Below, piece by piece: positions 34,101 through 44,415 of a DNA stretch of 64,000 bases. Every line of letters starts with the position of its first letter. The first letter of the stretch is position 1. The position numbers and the translations under genes were made by a program. The notes under the pieces are model-generated. The model had not been told where the DNA came from, made no database searches, and worked only from the letters and a program-made list of their open reading frames with translations. This DNA is from Echinarachnius parma (Eukaryota; Echinodermata; Echinoidea; Clypeasteroida; Echinarachniidae): contig JBAMJV010009327.1 in assembly GCA_037951105.1 (NCBI GenBank), forward strand, positions 1 through 64,000, given 5' to 3'.

Positions 34101-36872
34101 TCCAGCAAACTTGGCCGAGCAATCGAACACTATCCGGAGCTTGTTTTTCTTTGCATGGTATATTCCATGATGAGGAATGTAGTTTGTGGACCCTGGAGGT
34201 GCTTTGCTCTCAGCTCGTTCGGCAAAGCCACCCTCGACTATGTCTGTCATGAATGCCAGATAATGATCCTTGTATTGATCATCTCTTTCCATCTTCCGCT
34301 TGAGATGGGCGAGTCTGACTTCGGCCAATCTTCGGTTGTTCGGCATTTCAGGCCTTTTCCTGAATGGCAAGGGCATCTTCAGGTGGCCATCCTGGCACTG
34401 CGATGTATTGGTTTCCATGCAGTTGAGGAATTCTACATCCTCCTGCGAGTAGGCCGCATCCTTGTAAGTGCTCTCCTGGAAATCCGCTTCAAGAGCCCTC
34501 AGCACGTCCTTTGGTGTGATTCCTGGCAGCTCCCGGGTAGCGACTCTGCCACACCGACTGGATTCTATGTTGCCTTCTTGTGCATTTGTTGAACCAATTA
34601 TGCTCCACCCCAAATCCGTGCGAATGGCATATGGCTCAGCGTCTGTGCCAGCAACAACCTGCCTAGGGACTAGGGCTTTAGGGCAGTTGTACCCGATCAG
34701 CAAACCAACTTCGCACCCTTGGAGTGCAGGCATGTCCCGAGCAATATCCTGGAGGTGTGGCCACTTATCGGCAGTATCTCTGGTTGGTATGTGATCACGA
34801 TCTGCAGGAATAAAATCCCGAGTGTAGCACCTGGCGATTTTCACTTGGGTGGGGGATGCCATGCCTCTTACCACCAGGTTGGATACTGCATCACACTGGA
34901 TGGTCGATGACGAGGTCATGGTTGATAGCTGCAGCCTCAAGGGCTTTCGCTGCGCATCGCTCTGGGTGTCCAACAGAGCGTACGTCAGGATCTCCTTCGA
35001 TGGATATTGCTCGGAGGCCACCCAAACTGGCACGATCATTGATGTGCTTGTCGTCTTACCCATGTGCAGCTTGTGAGACGTGGTTGCAGCTTGGTCTGCT
35101 CTGGTTTCTTGACGAGTCTCACCTGTTTCACCTGTCTCAGGTCGCCACTCATGGAGGGAGGAGGGATGTCTTTTACTGCATACTTCGCAGGTGTGCCTTT
35201 TTCTGCAATCCTTGCTGAAGTGTCCCTGGCGCAGACAACCAAAGTAAAAACCATTCTCCTTCACGAAGACCTTGCGCTCAGCAATGGGTTTCGCCTTGAA
35301 TTTTGGACATCCGTCCAAGAAATGGTCTGTCGACTCGCACAGGCCGCAGCCTTTAGCAGGTTTCTTGGGTTCATTTGGGTACTTGTGGTGCTTCGTCCGC
35401 TCCTCTTTGCTTTTTACAGCCAGTGCGGAGCCCTTGTGAATCTTTGGGGGAATCTTGTCTTTCCTTGGGCTTGGAGAATCACTGCTCCTTAAGGCCTCCA
35501 GTGAGGAGATTGGGTTGTTTGCAATCTGTGCCTCCTTGAGCATGAATGCTACAAATACCTTAAATTGTGGGTATACTCCTCCATTCTGGATGGCATTAGT
35601 GACCTGCCTATTCCAGCTGGCAGCCAGCCATTCAGGCAGCTTGCCAAGCAGCCGTTGGTTCTCTAGGCAGTCATTGAGCACCTCCAAGCCTGGTACGTAT
35701 GGCATGGCGTCCATGCAGCTCTTTAGGAAGTCTGCAAACCTTTGAAGTGCCTTCCCATCTCTCGACGCAATCTTTGGCCAGTTATTCAGCTTTTCCCGAA
35801 ACACCCGTTGCACTTGGAATGGGTGGCCATACCTTTGTTTCAGCGTCTTCCATGCGCCTATGTACGCCTCCTCCGAGCTGCCGTAGAAGAAACCTTCGAT
35901 TGATTCTCTTGCCTGGCCTGTGACGTACTGTCTAAGGTAATACAGCTTTTCTGCTGGCGGGATTCTTTCTCCAATGAGAGTCCTGAAGCTCCTTTCAAAC
36001 TCAACAAACTCCAGGGGATTACCACTGAAAGTATGCGGTACTGGGACTGGCAGCCGATTGCGATACATGTTATCCGCTAGGGCTTGAGTAAACTGTTGGG
36101 CATCTAGCAGTGGAGCGGATGTGGGGGATGGGGCATGCAGCAGGGGAGATGACGTGGAATGGTGGGATGTGGTCTCATCAACTGATGGAATAGACGTAGG
36201 CAGGCTGTCTATAAAGCTTGCTACCACCTCAGCCGATGGGGAAGCTGCAGGTAGATTGACTGCAGGAGTCTTGGTGACTGATGGAGGAGCCGCAGAATTC
36301 TGAACTGCATCGACGTGAGATGAGGAGTCATTTTGAGTCTGCGCCATTTGCTGATCCTGATGATCGAGAGAGGCAAGATCTGATGCGGTCTTAAACAGTC
36401 GCCTTGCTCCGACATCTGAGTCTTGCTCACCGAGGGCAGAGCTATACACCGACATGGCATAGTCTTGCTTTAGAAGTTCCTTTGCAATTTGCTTGCGGTC
36501 ATCCGCATCAAATCCGCCTCCTAACGAGCCCCGCACTTCCTCGAGAGCATTTATGCTGTCCCTGACCATTGCACTGGCCCTATCCATCCTTTCTCTAACT
36601 TCTCTGATAGGTGCCTTATGCTTCCTTAAATCACCAAAGATGCGCACCAATTCACCTTCACCAGCTTCAAGCGCATCAATATGCTGCTTTATTGGTGCTT
36701 CCTCCCTTTCAGCTTTGATGGCATCCCTTGCATTCTTGACTAAGGTTTTGAGCGCGCCATAACTTTTAAAGAACATACGCTCCTTCTTTACGTCGTCTTT
36801 ATTTTGCAAGGTTTCCATCTTTGCAGTGAGTTTTTTATCTCTGGATGACTTCCGTACCTGCGAATCCGACAT
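31179..36872 (-). CDS. BEL/Pao gag-pol polyprotein
   Basis: 1897 codons in one frame. Parts in order, positions approximate: gag-like region (1-480), two cysteine-rich knuckles (about 508-575, CGLCESTDHFLDGC, then FYFGCLRQGHFSKDC), aspartic protease (ALLDTQSDA, near 632) and reverse transcriptase (RIVFDCSAKF, then FYVDDGV near 1036). RNase H follows (HHFSDASMQGYG near 1213), then integrase with an HHCC finger (HFHHKVRHQG ... CVICRRLRR from about 1517) and core (GMDCFGPF, IRCDQGSNFIGA, GGVWERQIRTVRS, about 1585-1700). The protein packages, copies and integrates the element RNA. RT and integrase wording is of the BEL/Pao family rather than Gypsy or Copia. The shorter frames on the plus strand across 31.2-36.8 kb are shadows of it. 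Confidence 0.95.
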   Translation of the reverse strand: MSDSQVRKSSRDKKLTAKMETLQNKDDVKKERMFFKSYGALKTLVKNARDAIKAEREEAPIKQHIDALEAGEGELVRIFGDLRKHKAPIREVRERMDRASAMVRDSINALEEVRGSLGGGFDADDRKQIAKELLKQDYAMSVYSSALGEQDSDVGARRLFKTASDLASLDHQDQQMAQTQNDSSSHVDAVQNSAAPPSVTKTPAVNLPAASPSAEVVASFIDSLPTSIPSVDETTSHHSTSSPLLHAPSPTSAPLLDAQQFTQALADNMYRNRLPVPVPHTFSGNPLEFVEFERSFRTLIGERIPPAEKLYYLRQYVTGQARESIEGFFYGSSEEAYIGAWKTLKQRYGHPFQVQRVFREKLNNWPKIASRDGKALQRFADFLKSCMDAMPYVPGLEVLNDCLENQRLLGKLPEWLAASWNRQVTNAIQNGGVYPQFKVFVAFMLKEAQIANNPISSLEALRSSDSPSPRKDKIPPKIHKGSALAVKSKEERTKHHKYPNEPKKPAKGCGLCESTDHFLDGCPKFKAKPIAERKVFVKENGFYFGCLRQGHFSKDCRKRHTCEVCSKRHPSSLHEWRPETGETGETRQETRADQAATTSHKLHMGKTTSTSMIVPVWVASEQYPSKEILTYALLDTQSDAQRKPLRLQLSTMTSSSTIQCDAVSNLVVRGMASPTQVKIARCYTRDFIPADRDHIPTRDTADKWPHLQDIARDMPALQGCEVGLLIGYNCPKALVPRQVVAGTDAEPYAIRTDLGWSIIGSTNAQEGNIESSRCGRVATRELPGITPKDVLRALEADFQESTYKDAAYSQEDVEFLNCMETNTSQCQDGHLKMPLPFRKRPEMPNNRRLAEVRLAHLKRKMERDDQYKDHYLAFMTDIVEGGFAERAESKAPPGSTNYIPHHGIYHAKKNKLRIVFDCSAKFAGTCLNDHLLKGPDLTNNLTGVLSRFRKHKVAVLCDVEKMFFQFRVDEGHRDFLRFLWWEDNDIRKNPVDYRMNVHLFGAASSPGCANYGLKYLARQYRGDYPMASQFLERNFYVDDGVVSVPSREEAIHLTREARELCRKGGLRLHKFVSNDEAVIESIPETERAVAVTNSNLDFEEPVERALGIMWNIATDAFFFKMSLKEQPMTRRGILSTVASLYDPLGFVSPVVLNGKRILQEMCRQGVGWDDPIADTLKPAWEQWCRELPLLEELRIPRCHHPSDFGDPQLVQLHHFSDASMQGYGQCSYIRLMNQADEVYCCLIFAKSRVAPSKVVTIPRLELTAAVVSAKVSSMLRDELGYHDAQEFYWTDSRVVLGYINNEARRFHTFVANRVQLIRDRTQPEQWHYVSTEENPADYPSRGMTPAELLKTTQWLRGPDFLWEKDLRFKDVPPQVTFGDPEVKVTTFATNLSPDQPDLLQRLARVSGWSLMVRVLCRLRMAARSAVCQRNVSVAQEREQAKLYILQLVQKEAFPEEVKSLSQTKTVKDSSQIGNLDPYLDENGILRVKGRLGKGANPVILPKDSQITQAIARHFHHKVRHQGRGITQNEIRANGYWIVRGSRVVSEMVRKCVICRRLRRPQEEQKMADLPEDRTNPSAPFTYVGMDCFGPFVIKKGRSEVKRYGLLFTCFCSRGVHIEMLDDMSTDAFINALRCFIAIRGAVRQIRCDQGSNFIGARNELKAALKGMETERIKTYLADQQCEFVFNTPKSSHAGGVWERQIRTVRSVLRATVDLCPGRLTDSALRTFLYEAMAIVNSRPLTLTNLNDPSADEPLTPNHLITMKAAVPSPPPGQFQRTDLYTRKAWRRVQFLTEQFWSRWRKEYLLGLQERNKWAKTRRNVQEGDVVLVVDQDVPRMKWPLAIVTKATPGEDGLVRKVCVRMGTSNLDKRGRPEKKAPEYWRPIQKVILLLECSRLSN

Positions 36873-37909
36873 ACTACCCTATAATCAATAAAGCCAACCA
36901 AGCAAACGAAATGGGAGAATAGTCACCGCTAATAAGTCGCGCGCTCGTACAACCACCCAAAGCAGTCCCGAGACGAAATGCCGCAACTCGCCCCCAACTC
37001 AAACCCCATTCGAAGCATCAGCAGTGGGTGCACAGGTCTTTATACGCCACAAGCTGCAGCTAAAATGCAATGCCAGGCCTACTAAACTTCGCACTATGCA
37101 TGGGTTACCTATAGCACAGACATGCTACACACTTAATACTAAACCAACTTATTAAGCGCAAACGTTTCAAGCATTTATCAAATCAATCATTCACGCCTTA
37201 TGCACGCTATTACAATACCTTTGTTTAAATGTACCCACTCTAAGCCTTAGATTATAAGTTTCACAACTTTTAACGATTATTTATTTTTACCTAAAAACAT
37301 TAATCGAAATTATAACCTATGCCTATGGAACTACGAGCATATGAATTCGATGTTTACCAATATAAAATTGAACTAAACACAACTATTGAATGTATGCTGT
37401 GAGTATATTATAATATTTAGCACGCTAATATTATTATAACATTATAATTGTACATATAAATGTTTACGTGTATATCTTCAATACACGTTAAAATTCGCTT
37501 TCAAGAGCTCTAAAACTGCTTCAAATTTACATTAATTCTTTCTACACGTCAAATTAAGTAATTTGTATTCAAATGAATTTTATATACTTCAAATTAATAG
37601 TTTATATTCAAATGAATATAATATTTCTTGTCTTAAATTTCAAAGACTAATTGTTCTTCTTTATCAAAAATAAAGCTTGTCTAAATTCTTGATACCGTTG
37701 AGTTAACTTGAGTTGAGATCCACCGTCTTGCTTCAACGAGCGGCGGGTAAAGTGTTCTCTGCATCAGCGTGGGTTACGTCGGTTCTCCACCTCGATGTGG
37801 GAGTGTTCGTAGCTTGGCTTCGGGTTACGTCGGTTCTCCGCTTCGATGTGAGAGTGTGCGTAGCTTCGCTGTGAGAGAGTGTTCGTTGCTTCGACGCTAG
37901 TGTTCTTAC
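36873..37909 (-). other. BEL/Pao leader region
   Basis: AT-rich except next to the 5' LTR. There, on the minus strand, a phrase around CACATCGAAGCGGAGAACCG recurs at least twice (about 37770-37860). No separate gene was seen. Confidence 0.6.
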
Positions 37910-38407
37910 TGTGGCGCCGCCCCCGATTACTTGATGATATAGACGCAATATGAAGAATGACAATCGTACACATGTTCTCTTTAGTTACGGGCTTCTGTCG
38001 TGGACTTTATTTATGGCCGAAAGTCTCAATCAACCCTTCAGCCTTAAGTTCTGCTTTCAACTTTGCTTTCGAATTGATTTCAGCTTATAACTTGAACTTT
38101 TAAGTCTATTCAGCCATAACTTCGAACTTGAGTCTTGACCGCAGCCTTGACATCAATCTTGGCCCTTGACCTCAGCCGTAAGAACACTGTGGCTCTTGCA
38201 TCTACATATCAGGAACAGTCCAATGGTTATCTTGACGTACGTTTTGGATTTAACATTCTGCCGAAAATAACAATCTTGTCTGCAGTCTCCAAAAACTACT
38301 GGCAGGTATCTTCGTGTAATTTCATCTCTACGCGTGTGTTGCACGTTGTTACAAATTCTATGGGCCGCTAACGTTCCTAAACCTGGTACGGAGCGCCGAC
38401 CGTTACA
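37910..38407 (-). repeat. 5' LTR of the BEL/Pao element
   Basis: 498 bp, partner of 30133-30630, so the transcription start and poly-A signals should lie here. I did not map them. Confidence 0.95.
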
Positions 38408-39140
38408 AGTCATTGCATAATTAGTTGCAGATCCCCAGGCAAGATTGCAATAATTAAAATATGGAGATACTATAGCATTATAAATCATAATTAAAATTCT
38501 TAGGAAAATGTTTAAATCTATTCAAAATGCCAATACCTTTTGAAATTTGTGTACATATGACATCAATGTGTTCCTTCCAGGTTAATTTACTGTCAATGGT
38601 TACACCTAGAAATATTAAAGATGAACAATGATCAATATAATTATTATTAAAAGAAACGACAATTGTATCATAATTAATCACCTGGCTTATTAGTAAAAAT
38701 CATATAATGAGTCTTTGTAGTATTTACTACTAATTTATTATAAATTAACCAGGAATTTATTTTGAATAATTAATCATTAAAATGAAAAAAATAAGTCATC
38801 AATATTATCGTCGGATAAGAAAACACTGGTGTCATCTGCATATAAAATATATTGCAAATTTTGAGACGCGTAACAAATATCATTCATATAAATAAGAAAC
38901 AAAAGGGGACCGAGATTGGATCCCTGGGGCACTCCACATCCTACATCATTAAAATCAGACTCCTGATCATTTACAATTACAAACTGTTTACGATTTGTTA
39001 AATAATGTTTAAATAAATCCAAAAGAGTACCACGAATACCATAGTTTTCTAATTTATAAAACAAAATCGAGTGATCTAAAGTATCAAAAGCTTTGCTCAA
39101 ATCAAGGAATAAACCAATCAAAATCTTTTTATTGCACTGG
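38408..39140 (-). pseudogene. RT part of the CR1/L2-like LINE, split by the BEL element
   Basis: Minus-strand reading from about 39135 down: LIGLFLDLSKAFDTLDHSIL, YGIRGTLLDLFKHYLTNRKQ, GVPQGSNLGPLLFLIYMNDI, ILYADDTSVFL (RT palm with YADD). Then come LIFLGVTIDSKLTWKEHIDV and ISKGIGILNRFKHFP, and finally YNAIVSPYFNYCNLAWGSA just before the insertion. Frame changes occur, and an A-rich stretch near 39140 marks the 5' truncation. Its C-terminal end lies at 29577-30132. Confidence 0.85.
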
Positions 39141-41390
39141 TAAAAAAAAAAAATGTCATATATCTTAATAAAAACACCATTGTCATAGATATCCCATTCC
39201 CATGAATACATTTGCATAAATTATGGAAATTATGCCAAATTTGCATAGATACAGAGTGTCTCTTTGGATGAATTTTCTTCTTTAGATCCAAGGAATATGT
39301 GTGCCAAGTAAAACAATCGTACCCCAAATTGCAGTGAACACCCATATTTTTGGCCCTTAACAACTCTACTATAACAACATACACAAACGTTATTGCACCA
39401 CCTGAAAATCATGAAGACACATTTCATCCTCCAAAGAAAATGATAATACGCCATTGACATTCACGCATAAACGACTTAACATCATTCAGAACACTTTATT
39501 CTCCCAACAAAAGGAGGGTACATTGTTGACAATATCAATGCATTTTGCAACATTTCACTTTTGACTTTGCCCCATATTCGGGTGTCATGCACATTCCATG
39601 ATAAAATACTCATAGCAAATGTCATATCAATGTAAAGGGGGAAATACAAGCTTTCCAATGATACCAAATTCATGAACGGTAATAAAGCTATAGGAGAGAT
39701 ATGAACGCTCAAACTTGAATTGCGGAACTTTTTGTGAGGGGTTTAGAAAGGGTGTATCCCGAATGAAGCCTAGTAAGATTCTGCATTTTATAATAGGTAT
39801 TCAATAACTTAATTACAAGACAAAGTTATTCAATTTGTCCTTTGTGATCGTAGGGTCAGTAGTGCTCCACAATCATGACCAGTATAAGTCGGGGATGGCG
39901 AAAAGATATTAATTTCGCTAAGCAAGAAGACACAAAATATAGCGCAATAATTATGTTCTCTATTTCTGAGCGGGTGAAGGCGGATTCGTTGGGTGTGTCC
40001 GCTGCACTTTGCGCATCTCGTTGTCAGTTATGAAAGAGAAACAATGCTTAATGAGGCAAACCGGTGAATCTCGCGAAACTATTCGTTTGCTTGTTTAGTC
40101 GAATTTGGGGCATCGGAATGCGACGAGATTTCGCGAGACTTTTGACAAGCTTAACAAACTAGGCCCAGGTACCTACATCACGCATCGTTCAAGCTGAAAT
40201 GGTTGAGAAAGTGCGATTCTGATTCATGGTCTTTATTCTGATGCATTGTATGTAATTTTTAGTTTTTATCTTGTGTGTGAAATATTTGGATGAACATCTT
40301 TCATATTTTGTCTCTTCCTGGTTAATAATTGTGTCATAGTGTCACTTTTTACGACGTCTTGACCCGTCTAAATCTTACTTTGTAAAGTTTTTGACAAATA
40401 ATTACAATTTGGATTTCTGGCATTATGCACAGTCCAAATTCATTTTGATGCACAATGGTTTTCATGTAAAAATACGACATGTAAAACACCGAAATCGGAA
40501 ATGTTTATCGAAAGTGGGCCCAATTTGAACGACCTGTTGGCTCAAGGCCTGCCCACCTGGTGACGTAAAGGCAGCTGATTGGTCGAGTAGGTCATAACAG
40601 AAGATCGGATGGCTTTGTTGTTTACTGAAGAGGAACCGTGATCAACCGTGCCTCGCGAACGTATGACGCTTACTTCAAGATATACGCTTGACCGAACTAT
40701 GACGACATAGCACCAATCATGTATTGTCCAATTAGAGCCGGTCTCATATAGGTGTGTATACCTTATTTGTTGTTATGGCTGCAATATTGACCAAATATAG
40801 GGCACAGTCGTAGTATCCTCTAGTTTGTAATGGTTCTAATAATTTTGATATAAGTTGATTGATAGCAATCCAGATCTCTGTTTTTGTCAAAGGTAAATAT
40901 ATGGTCGCCCGACATCACGCATCTTGCAAGATACTACCTTAATTTCCTCATAGTCAACATCTTCCCGCTCTGAATCGTACTGGTGTAGAGATCTTGCTAA
41001 TCCCATCAAAAGCACAACTACAACTTCCGGAAAGGAGCGGAAAGGTGACTGGAAAGCTTACACAGCTGGGGTGGTAGAGCAGCCACCATTTCGAATCTGT
41101 CCCCAAACGCTACGCATCCTTCTACAATGTCCTCGAGGACACTACCAAGAGACATATGTACTCGCGTCTTTCGTAAATTGTACACACCAATTGCTGGCTG
41201 CCAGATACGGATGAGATCCTCGAGTATCAGGCGACTGGTTATCCATATATTACGACAAAGCATTTGTATTCCCTCGACACGGCTAGGCAAAAGCGATTGC
41301 ATCGTAATCTAGAAGCTCTAAACTTGTACCTTTCGATATTCAGTTACAAACAAATCATTATGTTTAGCCACTAACTTTAGGTTTGTAACA
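39141..41390. other. Unassigned intergenic stretch, possible exon near 41.0-41.3 kb
   Basis: Mostly without features. Two palindromic TCTCGCGA/TTCGCGAGA-type sequences lie near 40068 and 40131. The minus strand is open at 41302-41018 for 94 codons with a varied reading (LVEDLIRIWQP-like, VLEDIVEGCVAFGDRFEMVA). I recognise no family and see no clear splice sites, so this is only a candidate exon. Confidence 0.3.
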
Positions 41391-42000
41391 TGTCTAGAAG
41401 AGAAGTTACGGCGGCCATTTTGAACACTATAATGACAGGCATTATGAAAACTATAATGGCAGCCATATTGAATAAGGATACGTCCTTGACTTGATACATC
41501 TGGGTATACGTATATGATTTTCTTGTACCTGGAAACATATCAACTTTATATCATGTCTAGAAGCGAATTTATACCAATTAAGATGTTACGGCGGCCATTT
41601 TGAACACCATAATGGCGGCCATTTTAAATACTATAATGGCTGTAATCTTAGATTAGGATACTTCCTTGTCTTGGAACATCTAGGCATACGTACAAATGAT
41701 TTCCTTGTACCTGGAAACATATATTTAGACACTTATTTGAACTTTCTAACGTGTCTAGAGGCGAAGTTATGAAATGTTCACTTTACAACGGCGGCCTTTA
41801 TGAATTGTATAATGGCCGCCATCTTGAATTAGGCTTTTCTTGGAACATGAAACCTTCATATGATCGTTTTAAAAGATTGGTTGTTTCTGAAAACATACAT
41901 TTAGTCACTTAAATGAACTTTCTAACTTGTTTATAAGCCGGAACATGTGGAAGAAACTTGAAAATGTCGGCCATTTTGGACGCCATCTTGGATTCTGCAA
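41390..42000 (+). repeat. Diverged tandem repeat, about three to four units of roughly 190 bp
   Basis: Units share TGTCTAGAAGCGAA, GGCGGCCATTTTGAA, ATAATGGC(G/C)(G/C)CCAT, TTAGGATAC and TTCCTTGTACCTGGAAACAT. Starts lie near 41391, 41553 and 41751, and a degraded fourth near 41930. The family was not recognised. Confidence 0.7.
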
Positions 42001-42167
42001 AACCCTCAAAGTATGTTATTCTTCACATAATTTTGGACCTATCTTGAAAATGTTGACTTGTTCAGAGAAATATTTGGGCTTTACCTGACTATTTTGCCAA
42101 GCTATTGCACTACAGTAGAATCTATTCATTATCCAAGAGGTATTTAACCATGTGTCATACAAGCGGC

Positions 42168-42181
42168 GTTGTCATGGTAAC
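42168..42181. promoter_or_regulatory. Solitary X-box-like palindrome
   Basis: GTTGTCATGGTAAC fits the RFX X-box consensus. It lies outside any recognised promoter, so function is unproven. Confidence 0.25.
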
Positions 42182-43007
42182 GTGCAACTTTTTTTGGTTT
42201 AAACTTCCAGTTATGGATAGCTGAGATTTGTACCTTCATAATAATACCAAACATTATTGGCCACCAGAGGGGTGCAGCCAAATCGATTTTTTCCGGCCTC
42301 GGCTCATGGACTATATAAGGACGAGGTCTGAACTGCGAAGACTAATGTGTGCAGAGCGAACAGATATATACATGTTCAAGCGGCTATTGTCCGTTTTGTA
42401 CAAAGGACATAACGATTCGCTATACAGCAAACTTTCGTGTAAGCATAATATTAGTTTTATGTTTCTGTAAAATATTATAATATACACTGTAATGGTCTGT
42501 TTGTCTTTGGTTCGTTTTTTGTCATACCAATTTACTATTATTATTATTATTATTATGTTTGCGCCCACTGCACTGCACGTTATTTAGTGTGAGCCCACAA
42601 TGCTTTGCTTGATAAAAACCTGACTTGGATGAGGCCGAGAGCATATAAGTGTGCGATCGCGCTACATTTTGTTTTTGTTTCCTTGTGTAAGGCTAACGCC
42701 CCCCTCTCTATGCCAGAGTGACCTATAGTCCGGGGGTGGTATTCTGTAAGTTCATCCTAGAGTTGATCTTAGGAGTTGCTCTTAAGATCAACTCTAGGAG
42801 CTCCCTAAGATGTGCCTAAGTGGTATTCTGTAAGTTGCTCTTAGGACGATCTTAGCATGAATAATGCATAATTAATTAGCTCATAAATATTCATGAGCCA
42901 CGCCCATTAATAACCATTCGACCAATCATCGTCTTTGTTTTCATTGATGAACAACTAATCATTTTGCAGAATTGTCAAGTAGATAGCACGTGGCCACATC
43001 ACGACTG

Positions 43008-43063
43008 ATTGATCGATTGATTGATTAATTGATTGATTGATTGTTTGATTAATTGATTGATTG
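43008..43063 (+). repeat. (TTGA)n microsatellite
   Basis: Imperfect GATT/TGAT repeats inside the TIR element. Confidence 0.85.
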
Positions 43064-43091
43064 CAAAGTATATTACAGTATGATGTGGTGT

Positions 43092-43672
43092 CCGAATATG
43101 GCCCCCCTAAGTTTTAACAACCGATATCTGACAAAATATCTTTGAAGAAGCCACAAAATTCGTCAAGAATGAACTTCAAATGAAGATGAAAACAATGTCA
43201 TACATATTTGCCGACTATGATCGTGCCGTAATGGCGATTTGCATTTCATTGCGTGAACAATCGCATTGAAAGAGGGTGCCGTAATATGGCCCCCTATTTA
43301 AAAGGTCCGTTTTCTTTGATGAATGATAAACTTTTTCCAACAAAAGTGCCATCAGAGTGTTCTTATAATCTACAAGATTACATTTATCCAAAAAATATTT
43401 GTATAAACTTGACAAATCTGCCGAATCTGAGCCGATTCTGAAACGATGTCAATTATTCCCCTGTGCAAACAAATTTCCTATTGATTTGTACACACTTTAC
43501 TTTTAGCGCGCAGAAGATGGTTTTTGCTCGCGCGATGAGTCTTGTTGCGCTTAACCACAAAGGAAAATAGATAAGCAAAAGAAGTTCACTGCGCGAAATT
43601 ATCTCCGTTATTGCGCTTAATCAGCTGATAAGCGCAACGGGGGGGGGGGGGGGGGGGGGCATATTTGGTAGC
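43092..43672. repeat. Possible nested element with GGCCCCC-type ends
   Basis: CCGAATATGGCCCCCC (about 43092) faces GGGGGGCATATTTGG (about 43655) in inverted orientation. ATATGGCCCCCT recurs near 43285. A run of about 20 G lies at 43639-43658. A second TIR element may sit inside the first, but no target duplication was verified. Confidence 0.35.
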
Positions 43673-44415
43673 CTGATGTAAACTACAACATCTTTTAACA
43701 GTATGACAGTATAACAGCAATCCTATTACTCATTCAAAAAAAACTTCAGTTAATAAAGTATGTGTAATTGAACAAACTCTCATAGGAAATAATATAATAA
43801 AAATGTAAGCGTCCTTTATTTCCATGAGATGGAATTGAGATAACTGTACTTGAATGTAATATTATCTGCTTATCAATACGTGTTTGAAGACAATATTTGT
43901 TCATATTTATTTTTACATGTTTTAAATACGGACACGCTTTAATTATTGCACACGTTAAACACAAAATTGTCACTTTTTTACTCTTGTGACTTTTTAATTG
44001 TGATAATTTTGCCTTCAGTGTGTGCTTATTCATGCATGACTTGATTGCCAAGTTATTTTGCTCAAAACCTTTTCGGTAAAAAGTTACGCTGTTTTTATTA
44101 AGGGAGGACTTATTATTTTGTTGTGTTTAATTCAAACTAAGACTGGTTGTAGGCAGTCTTAAGATAAGATCAAAAAGTTGCTCTTATCTTCATCTATAGA
44201 ATACCTCTTATCTTAGGATGCTTATTTGCATATTATTTGCATACATTTACATATTCGAAAAGTTGCTCTTAAGTTAAGAGCAACTTTTCAGAGTTGATCT
44301 TAAGAGCAACTTTAAGAGCAACTTACAGAATACCAAAGTTGCTCTTAAGATCAACTTTACCTCCTAAGATCCTTACAGAATACCACCCCGGGAGCATGTC
44401 CACGTAAATAAAGTC

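Larger units (their letters stand above)
30133..38407 (-). mobile_element. BEL/Pao LTR retrotransposon, looks whole, recent
   Basis: 8275 bp bounded by two 498-bp LTRs in which I saw no difference by eye. Each begins TGTGGCGCC and ends GACCGTTACA on the plus strand. A 5-bp target duplication AGTCA lies at 30128-30132 and 38408-38412. One long gag-pol frame (36872-31179) fills most of the interior and shows no break. A 5' leader lies at 36873-37909 and a 3' untranslated part at 30631-31178. No envelope-like frame was seen. Matching LTRs and an open ORF point to a very young insertion. It landed inside a LINE, which dates it after that LINE. Confidence 0.95.
42734..44388. mobile_element. TIR DNA element with complex inverted ends (Harbinger-like?)
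   Basis: About 1.65 kb. Outer ends GGGTGGTATTCTGTAAG and CTTACAGAATACCACCC. A possible 3-bp duplication CGG lies at 42731-42733 and 44389-44391. Subterminal blocks of GTTGCTCTTA and GTTGATCTTA in both orientations extend 100-250 bp inward. A 3-bp duplication and GGGTGGTATTC ends suggest PIF/Harbinger, but no transposase was recognised. Confidence 0.7.

Noticed and set aside
31213-36762. Many plus-strand frames of 60-211 codons
   Set aside because: Shadows of the minus-strand BEL gag-pol frame; none has independent motifs.
43746-44051. 101-codon minus-strand frame inside the TIR element as its transposase
   Set aside because: Lysine-rich AT-driven reading without Harbinger or Myb-like motifs.
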